A DNA stretch of 64,000 nt, taken from positions 19,344,001-19,408,000 of the forward strand of contig NC_053184.1 in assembly GCF_905163445.1 (NCBI RefSeq). The letters run 5' to 3'. Shown here piece after piece: positions 54,510-64,000 of this stretch. The first letter of the stretch is position 1, and each line of letters begins with the position of its first letter. The notes beneath the pieces are model-generated. The model made no database searches. It saw only the letters and a program-made list of their open reading frames with translations, and was not told the DNA's origin. Made by a program: the position numbers and the translations under genes. The DNA comes from Pararge aegeria. Taxonomy: Eukaryota; Arthropoda; Insecta; Lepidoptera; Nymphalidae.

Positions 54510-57354
54510 CATTCATCAAAATTCAAAATTCAAAATTCAAAATTCATTTATTTCAAGTAGGCCTAATATAAGCACTTTTGAAACGTCAAGTCTGTCTGTT
54601 TGTAGTGATTCTACCACCGGTTCGGAAGGCAGATTCTACCGAGAAGAAGCCGGCAAGAAACTCAGCAGTTGCTCTTTTCCAACATCAACAATTTACATTT
54701 TGCATTTTAACATTCATTTTTCTATCTTGTGAGAGCTGAAAGCGGAGCCGGATGCTTCCAAGCAACCTTGTCATTAAAAAAATCATCAATTGTATAGTAA
54801 CCTCGCTGTAATAAATGTGTTTTAACAAATTCTTTAAACTTGTGCATTGGCAGGTCCAAAATCACCTTAGGAATCATATTATAAAAGCGTATACTCAATC
54901 CCACAAATGATCCCTGTACCTTACGCAGACGATATGCAGATGACACTAATTTATGACCATTTCTTATAAGTCGACTGTTTATGTCCACTTTTTGTTTATA
55001 AAGACTAATATGTTGTCTTACAAATACTATATTGTTATAAATATATTGTGAAGCTACAGTAAGTATGCCTATTTCTTTAAACTTCTCACGGAGGGATTCG
55101 CGTGATTTAAGTTTATATATTGACCGTACAGCTCTTTTCTGCAATATAAATATAGTTTCGATATCAGCTGCTTTACCCCATAACAAGATTCCATAGGACA
55201 TAACACTATGAAAGTACGCAAAATAAACTAGCCTAGCTATTTCAACGTCAGTAATCTGTCTAATTTTTCTGACTGCGTAGGCAGCCGAGCTTAGTTTACC
55301 CGCTAGTGAATCTATATGGGCACCCCACTGTAGCTTATTATCCAAGGTCACGCCCAGAAAAACTGTGGAAGTCTCTATTTTTAGTGTTTCACCATTAATC
55401 ATTATATTTTTATCAATTTTCTTTACATTTGGTAAGATAAATTCGACACACTTTGTTTTTTTTGCATTTAAAAGTAAGTTGTTAACTGTAAACCAGTGCG
55501 ACACATGCGACATAACACGGTTTACTTCGTCAGAGTTATCTTTACTCCTATCAGTCTTAAAAATTAGAGATGTATCATCTGCAAACAATACAATGTCGCA
55601 TGTTCCACTGACATGGTACGGTAGATCATTTATATACACTAAAAATAGAAAAGGACCCAAAATCGAGCCTTGTGGGACACCCATTGAGGTATTATAACCC
55701 TGAGACTTTGCATCATTTATGCAAACTCTTTGGGTTCTATTGCTGAGATAAGAGGCAACCAAATTTAGTGCAACGTTTTGGATACCATAGTGGCTTAGCT
55801 TAAGAAGCAAGGTTTTATGATCAACACAATCGAAAGCTTTAGATAGATCACAAAAAAACACCCATGGCGTTCTGTGAACATTCCCAGGCATCATAAACAT
55901 GTTTTATAAGTTTAGCGCCTGCGTCCGTTGTGCTACGACCTTTAGTGAAGCCATACTGCTCAGGGTGTAGTAAGTTATTTACATTAAAATGATATAAGAG
56001 TTGATTTAATATAATTTTTTCAAATATCTTACTAAGAGCTGGTAAGATTGAGATAGGTCTGTAATTGTTTATATCATTTTTATTACCAGATTTAAATAGA
56101 GGAATGAGTTTACTATGTTTCATTAGGTTCGGGAAAGTACCTAAATCAACACATTCATTGAAAATTATGGCTAAAAGAGGAGCAATGACGTCAATAATTT
56201 GAGATATTACCTTTACCGACATTCCCCATATATCACCTGTTTTCTTTAATTTTAACAACTTGAAGTTTTTACTGATATCCGATGCATCTATATGTTTGAA
56301 ATGAAATAAAACTTTGCACTCATTAATGTTGCCTCTTAATAAATTCTGAGCTGCAGTAGGTGAGGAATTTAGTGAATCTGTTAACAAAATAGGAACATTC
56401 TGAAAAAAGTTTTCAAAAGTACTAGCAACTTCTGTATCAGTAGTTACCATATTATTATTAATAATTAATTCAAAATTTCCGTCTCGAGATTTAGTTTTCC
56501 CAGATTCATTATTAACAATTTTCCAGGTTGTTTGTATTTTGTTTTCAGATTTTACTATCCGATCTTTAATGTATAGCGACTTAGCTTGTCTACAAACATT
56601 TTTAAATGTTTTGGAGTAACTTTTTACATATTCAAGGAAAGTTGGAGTCTGATTGTATTGTTTTTCATCATATAGCTCATACAACTTATCCCTGCTTTTG
56701 TAAATGCCTATAGTCACCCAATCACTAAACCTCATTTTTTTATTAGAATCTATGTATTTAAAATTAAATACTTTATTAAATGCACTTTCTATTTCATTGA
56801 AAAGCGTACGATAAAGATTGTCGGGATGACAGTTTTCAAAAAAGAGAGCAGGAATTTTGGCTGATATTTCACCTTCAAATCGCGTCAGTTTACTCTGAGT
56901 TATCGGCCTGTACTTAACAATATGTTTATTTCTATTTGTACCAACAACAGTAATTTGTTGGCCACAATGATCTGATCTGATCTCAAATTAAAGCATTTAA
57001 ATAAGTTTAACAACCTAGTCGTAGTAGTATTATGTAATAAGATATCAACATTGAAATCCCCGCATACTATTACATTTTTAGTAGACATACACAATCGCTT
57101 AAGGACATCTTCCATTACATCCTCGAATTGGTTGAAATCTCCTGAGGGGGGATGGTGCGCACACACTATTATAAAACGCTCCAGCTCCACACAAAACAGT
57201 TCAATTATGCGCTCCACAGAAAAACTAACTATATCTTTTCGCTCCTTACATGTTATATTATTGCGTACAAAAATTAAGGATCCACCATGAATAGCAGTCT
57301 TTCTAAAGAACACACTTGACATTTTGAAGTTATTGATGTTAACTGCTATTTGTG
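54510..57354 (-). mobile_element. LINE-A: 5'-truncated non-LTR retrotransposon (jockey/CR1-like)
   Basis: The 3' end at the left has a tail of four ttttgaa-type units (54517-54545). The 3' UTR block (tctaccaccggttcgg ... gaagaagccggcaagaaactcagcagttgctcttttccaacatcaac) recurs in six shorter copies here. The element reads into endonuclease sequence and breaks off at about 57354, where SINE-B begins. Each shorter copy lacks a different amount of the 5' side, as target-primed reverse transcription produces. Confidence 0.92.
54722..57322 (-). pseudogene. LINE-A ORF2 (endonuclease-reverse transcriptase), disrupted
   Basis: Three minus-strand pieces in order. Piece 1, 57322-56900, is a partial APE-type endonuclease with GGSLIFVRN and VIVCGDFNVD. 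Piece 2 is open from about 56930 to 55848 and has the linker and first RT blocks (NNYRPISILPALSKIFEK, QYGFTKGRSTTDAG). Piece 3, 55900-54722, has DLSKAFDCVDH, GVPQGSILGPFLFL, the catalytic FADDT and the C-terminus. Pieces 2 and 3 are offset by a single-base slip in a run of seven A (55852-55858). Pieces 1 and 2 are separated by loss of the endonuclease C-terminus. Inactive as it stands. Confidence 0.92.
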
Positions 57355-57582
57355 CTCATCATCATTGTCATCTCATTAACAGTTCACTACAGGGCACGGA
57401 TGTCCTCTCAAAGTGAGAAGGGTTTAGGCCATTATATTCCACGCTGGACCAGTACGGAATGGTAGACTTCACACGAGTTTAAGCACTTTATGAAGAACTC
57501 TCAAGCTTGAAGGTTTCGGGGATTAAAATCGGTCAACCTGAAAAGGAAGCCGATGTCTTACCCACTAGGCTATCATCGCTGT
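57355..57582 (-). repeat. SINE-B copy
   Basis: catcatcattgtcatctcattaacagttcactacagggcacggatgtcctctcaaagtgagaagggtttaggcc ... gaaaaggaagccgatgtcttacccactaggctatcatcgct. It abuts the 5' break of LINE-A. Confidence 0.8.
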
Positions 57583-57599
57583 ACAAGACCCATTCCAAT

Positions 57600-58120
57600 A
57601 TATAAATTGTTTTGTAAGCTTTTAAGGAACATTACAATATATATTGATATCGTCTTACTCTATACATTTCACGTTGCCTTTAAAAGCCAAAAATTGCATT
57701 TATTTCTGATCAGTCACCGCCACACGTGACATTTCGCAAACGTCACTTCCGACCAATTCAATAAACCAACTGCAGTGGCGTGGACGTTTCAAATTCGTTA
57801 TTCTAAGGTGACCACCGACGTTCCCGTTTCCACACTCATGTTTTATTAATACAGCCGCTTCAGCTTCAAAGCACGAGTTCCAATATATATGGGAAAAAAT
57901 TGCTGCAGTTACAATCTTCTAAATACTTATGAGCTCCTGGTAATTTTGCTCACGTTTTCTTTACTCATATTATTGACTTAGCATTTGATCTACTCGTCCG
58001 TCTGTTAGTCAATAACAAACGGAAACCTATGCTAATTAATATATTATTATATTATACTTTTACTTAGAAAAAAATTATATATTGTAAGGTACCATATCTT
58101 TGGTAAGGAGCTTCTATTAG
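57600..58120. other. Intergenic, no gene seen
   Basis: No coding frame and no repeat shared with the rest of the window. 57690-57850 is somewhat GC-richer. Confidence 0.4.
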
Positions 58121-58127
58121 TATATTA

Positions 58128-58455
58128 TTCAAAATTCATTTATTTCAAGTAGCACTTTTGAAACGTAAAATCTATCTACTTCTAGTGACTCTGCCGCAGG
58201 TTCTAAAGGCAGATTCTACCGAGAAGGAGCCGGCAAGAAACTCAGCTGTTGCTCTGTTCCAACATCAACTATTTACATATTACATTTTTCTATCTATTGA
58301 GAGATGAAAGCGGAGCCGGATGCTTCCAAGCAACCTTGTCATTGAGAAATTCATCAATTTTATAGTAACCTCGCTGTAATAAATGTATATCAACATATTT
58401 TTTAGACTTTGCATTGGTAGGTCCAAAATTACCTCAGGAATTAAATTATAAGCAA
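58128..58455 (-). repeat. LINE-A 3' end
   Basis: attcaaaattcatttatttcaagtagcacttttgaaacg ... gaaggagccggcaagaaactcagctgttgctc ... gaaagcggagccggatgcttccaagcaaccttgtcatt ... ggtaggtccaaaattacctcaggaatt. Confidence 0.88.
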
Positions 58456-58899
58456 ATGTGTATCTTTGTTACATTGTCGGTCACGGAATAACTTAAAATT
58501 ATTAGGGTATTAAATAAGAAATATTTACGCAAAGTGTTCACAAGTTCTAAACAAATAGACAAAGTAACCAGAAGATCCAGTTAAAGCTACGCTAAACTAG
58601 ATATTGTCGTGTTGATATGGTTGGGTACAAATTTGCATTTTAAGGATTATCCGACGCTTGCGAAACAGTCCTACGCAAATGTTTGTGTTGACCGTAGCAA
58701 TCTCTTATTATATACATAATGGCACTGAAGCAGTATTATCTTGTAAGTTTTATGAAATAAACACTTATGGTTGTCTCTACGCACGTGGAAATCTACTATC
58801 ACTTAACTCAACTTCTCCCTTTTCTCTCTGCTATCTCTTTCTAAGTTTCTGCCAGCACCATCCAGAGTACCTACTAGACCTTTTTTAATGTTTCTTATG

Positions 58900-59455
58900 A
58901 CAATACAAGTTAGCCCATGACTACAATCTGACGCTTTCATCTCTCACAAGATAGAAAAATGAATTTTAAAATGTAAATTGTTGATATTGGAAAAGAGCAA
59001 CTGCTGGGTTTCTTGCCGGCTTCTTCTCGGTAGAATCTGCCTTCCGAACCGGTGGTAGAGTCACTCACTACACACAGACAGACTTGACGTTTCAAAAGTG
59101 CTTATATTAGGCCTACTTGAAATGAATTTTGAACTTTTTTTTAATTTTGACCTGTTCAGTAATTTGATGATGCAGCCTAAGATGGTAACGGGCTAACCTG
59201 TTAGGGGTTTGGTAGATATAATAAGCCAATAACCTTTATCTGTTTCTTCGCGACATCGTAACGGAACGCTTAAACGCTTAGCGGCACGTTTTTGTCGGTA
59301 GGATGGTAACCAGTCACGGTCGAAGCCTCCATCCAGCTCACATCGGAAAAAAATCGGAAACTACGAATTTTCTAAATTATTGCTACCGGGAATCAAACCC
59401 AGGACCTCCTTATTATAACCACATCGCTCACAACTACTCCAGGGAGTTCGTCAAA
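58900..59455 (-). repeat. SINE-C copy split by a LINE-A 3' end
   Basis: caagttagcccatgactacaatctg (58906-58930) is followed by LINE-A sequence, then taatttgatgatgcagcctaagatggtaacgggctaacctgttagg ... ggtaggatggtaaccagtcacggtcgaagcctcc ... caaacccaggacctcc ... cacaactactccagggagttcgtc. Confidence 0.85.
58931..59155 (+). repeat. LINE-A 3' end nested in SINE-C
   Basis: ctttcatctctcacaagatagaaaaatgaattttaaaatgtaaattgttga ... gcaactgctgggtttcttgccggcttcttctcggtagaatctgcc ... gtgcttatattaggcctacttgaaatgaattttgaac. Plus orientation, only about 225 bp. Confidence 0.88.
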
Positions 59456-59746
59456 GACAGCAAGAAACTTTAAATACTTTACAAACTCTGATACTATTAG
59501 GTAACTTCCGCAAGGCGGTAGAGAGTTAATCGCAAACAGAGCAGTGGACATGGATTTGATGATAGGATCTCATAATTCGAATTAATTATGATCGAATTTT
59601 GACCAGTGAGTGACAACTAGTGATATGAAATACGCAATGAAAAAAATAATAATAAACGAAAGTATTTTGTATAATTGTATAATAGATTTTATTGTTGAAT
59701 TTTCGAGAACGCGACAATATCCTCACGTTCCGACAAAATAAACCAT

Positions 59747-59799
59747 ATTGCAACGACTTTAGAAGCATTCCACTGGGATGTTAATAAAGTCGTTGCAAT
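59747..59799. repeat. Inverted repeat, 15-bp arms
   Basis: attgcaacgacttta (59747-59761) and taaagtcgttgcaat (59785-59799), exact complements. Confidence 0.85.
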
Positions 59800-59847
59800 G
59801 TGGATACAATAAAAATATTAGAAGAGTTTACTACAATAGTAAGCTCC

Positions 59848-60420
59848 CTACACCCTAATAGCAACATTTACATAAATAAATACGTGTATCGAACGGAAAG
59901 CCGCCATTCGGATGCGATCGGCGCCGCGGCCAAACGCCGCACTCAGGTATAACTGAATATGATAATACCACTTCAACGATATACTACTATAACCGCGTGG
60001 ATTTTTTCTCCTCTGGCTTTTTAAGCCCTCTTCCCTCACTCAGATATAATCCTTTAGCTGACTTTTAAAACTGTTAATTTTCCATTATTTTATGGAGTTT
60101 GGTAATTTATTGTATAAATGAGCATCCTCACACAATATGTTTTATTACCATAGGTCTGTTCTTGGCCGCCAAATATTTATTTTGTATTTATTTCTGGGAT
60201 TACGTACATTGGCCCTATGCGTAAATTTTATATTTCAATGTAGTGTCTTACTCATGATCTTTTTTACAAGAAGAAGTGTATTATATGTATACAGATGTGT
60301 AATATTTTAGTTTTTTTGTAAAGCCCTTTTGTTGGTGTATGGTAATTTAAGTGAAATAGTGCCTTGATAAGTACGTTCTTCTCTATCATCATCTTGAATA
60401 TTTCACATGCTATCGAGTAT
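59848..60420 (-). pseudogene. LINE ORF2 C-terminal relic
   Basis: Minus-strand frames contain YNKLPNSIK, a stop, then INSFKSQLKDYI, the usual pattern just before the stop of jockey/CR1-like proteins. They are preceded by gtctgttcttggccgccaaa and ctgggattacgtacattggcc in antisense. Several stops; dead. Confidence 0.55.
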
Positions 60421-60479
60421 AAAGTCGTAAAACAAAAGTTGTTAGTTTCAATATAAACAACTATAACTATCTATATAAA

Positions 60480-61125
60480 TAATAAAACTGTAACTGGACG
60501 ATTTCTGTACATTTAATATATTTTGAGAATTTTGATTGAGATTTTTATTTATTTTTTGTCTGTCTGTCTGTCTGTCCGTGCATCACGTGAAAACTACTGA
60601 ACGAATTTAAATAAAATTTGGTATAGTGGTAGCTGATATACCGGGTCAACATATAGGACACTTTTTATCCCGATAAACAATAGGTTTCCTCCGGGAAATG
60701 GGATATATTTTTTTATCAATTTTACTTCATAGCTCCGTTAAATTTGAACCGATTTTAATAATTCTTTTTTTATTTGAAGGTGCATACAATCAAACATCGT
60801 ATCGTTTTATTTTAATAAGGATCTGATAAAATTGGTCGGAGATAAAGGACCATAACTCTTCATAAATAACAGCCGCAAGGCATCTGGGACGACGATCGAA
60901 TGCATGTGTATCGTCTTACTAATATTATAAAGCGAAATCTTGTAAGCATGGATGTATGGATGATGTATGTATGTATGTATCAACTAAAATAATGACAACT
61001 TACTAACTCAGTATACCACGTAATATAATTGAGGGTACTTAGCGCGATGATTATGATGTTAGTATCAGATCTATTCTCGCTTTTTGATTGACTCATATGC
61101 AGACGAAGTCGCGAGGGTCCGCTAG
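60480..61125 (+). mobile_element. Non-autonomous Helitron, 646 bp
   Basis: Begins TCTATATAAATAATAAAACTG after host A and ends gcgagggtccgCTAG before host T. It includes a (ctgt)n run (60560-60585), the ataccgggtcaacatatagg segment and a (atgt)n run (60965-60985). The 3' end gggtccgctag is the same as that of the 157-bp mini-Helitron at 1922-2078. No ORF. Confidence 0.8.
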
Positions 61126-61126
61126 T

Positions 61127-61690
61127 TTTGAAATAAACCATGTGTATTTAAGTTTTATATAAACTAAAAATGCCGCTGATACAAAATATATCTACAAAGT
61201 TGCAGCAAATACACAATAAAATGGCTGTACAGACAAACGCGATAAACTCTTTACATTACAGTATTTTGATATTCCACCTCCGAACAAATATGTAGCGAAC
61301 TCACCTCCACGATGCAACTATGGAATAAAAATTGGCATATTATTGTTGTGCCGTGGCATGTACTTCTTTAGTACCCACGTATTATACTTGATATTTCCTT
61401 TGGATAATCCTTTTAGTCGCATTTCTATTATAACGTGCTTGGGTTTCAGGATTTGGAATTTAAAAAAATTGAACATTTTTAAGTCGTTTCCAAGTAAAAT
61501 TTAGAAAATTACGACTATTTAAAAGGCATTAAAATTTAACGTAATACCTTTTATATAGTAGTAAATCTCTTCATTTTACTTAAACTTGTTGTAGAATATA
61601 TTTATATCTTGCTTTTTGGTTGTCATACAAATTCAATTCTTTTATGTCAATAATTTATTTCCACGCATTTTACTGGGTACGTTTGAAATA
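61127..61690. other. Intergenic, no gene seen
   Basis: AT-rich, no recognisable repeat or exon. Confidence 0.4.
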
Positions 61691-61694
61691 ATAA

Positions 61695-61812
61695 TTAAGT
61701 TATAATAGTGAAATGTCAACTGCTTATAACCTTCTACAAAATATTGCTTTTCCTGAATCCAGGGGCGTTAATTGTTAAGGAGTTCTCCCGGCACTTCACC
61801 ATAAGCTTTTAT
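61695..61812. repeat. Dispersed repeat shared with 45405-45520
   Basis: aagttataatagtgaaatg ... cttctacaaaatattgcttttcctgaatccaggggcgttaattgttaaggagttctcccggcac. Confidence 0.6.
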
Positions 61813-62344
61813 TCTTCACAAGCATAAGTTGCTTTATGAAAATTAAGCTTAATTTGCTATACTCCGCGAAAAGCAGGAGAATATGTGTGGTGTAAATTAT
61901 AATTTCTTCAATCCTTATACTCCACACCAAACAGATCTTCAGTAACGTACCCTCTACGCACGTTTCACTCCGAAACCGGAGCATCCTCAGGAGATGTTGA
62001 CTTTACAATGAATTAAAATTGAAAGTCAATTTTTATAGCAAATTAATCTTAATTTTATAATATATCATGGATTTCTGCACAGTAGCACCAGCTGCTATAA
62101 AATACATAAATTGCTTACCTATAATCGTAAACGCAAATCGTGTAATACTTATAATTGTATAGTTTCGGTGGCCATTCGTGGTCTTCTCCATCAGTTTGAA
62201 GTGACTAAATATACGTTTGAATAGAAAATTCTCAAGTTACATTAAAAAATACTCAAATTGCTATAGCATAGTAACAACACGATGGAGCACAGACCATCTC
62301 GCTGCTATAATGCGGTAGTAGGCTTCAACGACTTGTCACAATTT

Positions 62345-62590
62345 TAGTAAGTGCTTTCCGAGGCGTGGGGGTTAACACCAACAATTTCCTAACTCCACGC
62401 TGAACATAACGGAGAACTCTCAGTCTTGCAGGTTTCTTCACGATGTTTTCCTTCACTGTTGAAGCAATTTATATTTTAATTACAGAACCCACATAATAGA
62501 AAAGTTAGAGGTGCGAGCTGAGATTCGAACTCGGCCCAGCGAAAGTGAAGTCGAAGTCCTACCCACTGGGCTATTACCATTTGGCTGTAG
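62345..62590 (-). repeat. SINE-B copy with intact head
   Basis: aacataacggagaactctcag ... ttcttcacgatgttttccttcactgttgaagc ... gaaaagttagaggtgcgagctgagattcgaactcggcccagcgaaagtgaagtcgaagtcctacccactgggctattaccat. Useful for defining the tRNA-like head of the family. Confidence 0.85.
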
Positions 62591-62599
62591 TAGTTACTA

Positions 62600-64000
62600 C
62601 ACATACAATATAATATCTACACAAAAACAGTGGACAGTGAAAATAATAATTTTCAATTTTGGAAAAAAAAACGCCTGACTTAATTAATTAACGGCTGTTA
62701 ACAAACAAGGAATACCATTAACAACCCTTTTTATAAAAACATTTACGATTTAACCCCATGAAAAACAAATTTAGCTTCATAAGAACGCGGCAACCCTAGA
62801 AACAAAAAAAAAAATAAAAGAATAAAAGCGTGCGTTCACACGATAGACATTTTGTGGAACAAAAATACTAATACTAATCCGTGTCGCAAATAAAAAACTA
62901 TTCAACAGCAACTTTGTTATTTTTAGTGTTTATTATATGTTAGCACTCGACAGGATGCATCAAATTTGATGGAATTCTACATAACCTATGCATTAGTAGG
63001 TACAATATAATAATGCATTCAGGGTGTTGATGAAGCTGCGCTGTTTTTGTAGCGCATTAGGTATGTTTGCGGAAGCAAGAGTGGACAACTTTTATGCCAC
63101 AATGCGCAACAGATGTGGTCTATGGTGCGAAGGTTGCGGGGGTGCACCATCAGCATCCTAAAGATGACTACTGACAGGTCGAACTGCTGGTATGTGAGTC
63201 ACTGCTGTGCTATTTTAAATGGAGCGGCAGTGATGCGCATATTAATTTTCACAAACATTAATTTTCTTTTTATTATCTTTTAGGAATATAGAAATAATGG
63301 TTTTTTTTTACTAACAAAAATATTTGACTTAATGCATGAAATAAACATATTATAATTATTCTTCTATCATTTATTGTTTTTTTTTAATTCTTAACAATGT
63401 TAAATTATATTAATAAAAACACCACTATTATTATTATTATTTATCCCGGGCAGGTTCATAAATATCTCTCTAAAGGTCACAAGGGGTGCTATTTTGTAAT
63501 TATTTTCCAGAACTTCTATTTAAAAGCCGTCTGCAAACTAGAATTAGAAAAAGCTGGTCAACAAAAGCATTGAATTTTTTCTCCTATAGTAGGATTTAAA
63601 GTTGTTATTACTCCAATAAAAGCCAATTTTCGTGTATCGTAAAACATTACATTGCTATAATCAGTATTAACTGATCGATAAAATTGGTGAAATAGTCACT
63701 TCAACGATACTATTTTTAGTCGCACCGTTGTTATGTAAGTGTAAAAAGGAATGCGACAGGGCAAAAAGTTAGTCGTACGTCACCCGGAGCTCTAAAACTC
63801 ATGCCGTATGAAAAGAAGTAGGGTCTGCAGGTGCGGTAAGAGACCACTCTCATTAAACTTTGTGCCACTAATTATTTTTATACAACTTTATGCTAATCCT
63901 CTCTCTAAACTGGTGGGATATAGAGTTCAAATTTTCTTGGTATAAAATTAACACTTTTATAAAACACGGCTTAAGACTTAGAGCAATGTTTATAAAAAAT
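62600..64000. other. Intergenic, no gene seen; GC-richer patch 63020-63240
   Basis: 63020-63240 (gctgcgctgtttttgtagcgcatt ... ggttgcgggggtgcaccatcagcatcc) is GC-richer and may be a mobile-element relic, but no family motif can be read. The remainder is AT-rich and featureless to the window end. Confidence 0.35.

Overview
The window reads as nuclear DNA of a moth or butterfly (Lepidoptera). It is AT-rich, its genes have many introns, and most of the non-coding sequence is repeats of lepidopteran type: tRNA-derived SINEs, 5'-truncated LINEs with short-motif tails, and Helitrons with TC...CTAG ends inserted between A and T. The species cannot be named from sequence alone.

Layout. Positions 1-11.9 kb hold no convincing gene, only repeats, including a complete 1.96 kb non-autonomous Helitron (4334-6296). 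From 19.8 down to 12.57 kb on the minus strand lies a complete seven-coding-exon SLC22-type (organic cation/carnitine transporter-like) gene; joining the exons gives 533 codons with every phase matching. About 21-28 kb is repeats. At 28.46 kb is a broken fragment of a sugar-porter-like gene. From 31.8 to 52.7 kb on the plus strand are three intact tandem paralogs of that gene (484, 483 and 484 aa), each with a micro-exon of 8-10 codons, a 136-nt second exon and one long third exon. Positions 54.5-57.35 kb hold a 5'-truncated, frameshifted LINE that still shows endonuclease and reverse-transcriptase motifs. The rest, to 64 kb, is repeats, relics and unassigned sequence.

How the parts relate. 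Both gene types are major facilitator (MFS) membrane transporters, so the window is a small-molecule transporter neighbourhood that appears to have grown by local duplication. The signs are three intact paralogs, one pseudogene fragment, and a duplicated block that lies upstream of the SLC22 gene and again beyond its 3' end. Introns and intergenic spaces have been filled by SINEs, LINE ends and Helitrons, in places nested inside one another.

Repeat labels used here. SINE-A: about 260 bp, tRNA-like head starting TGACGGCCGATTGGCGCAG, ATTT-rich tail. SINE-B: about 300 bp, head with a box-B-like GTTCGAATCCC, tail (GAT)n. SINE-C: about 320 bp, tRNA-like head, other end near GTTAGCCC. LINE-A: the element at 54.5 kb, TTTTGAA-type tail. 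LINE-B: relics with a DQIRNEEIRR-type C-terminus. LINE-C: TTTGACT-type tail. All exon boundaries are hand-read from GT/AG sites, phase and paralog comparison, not from transcripts.
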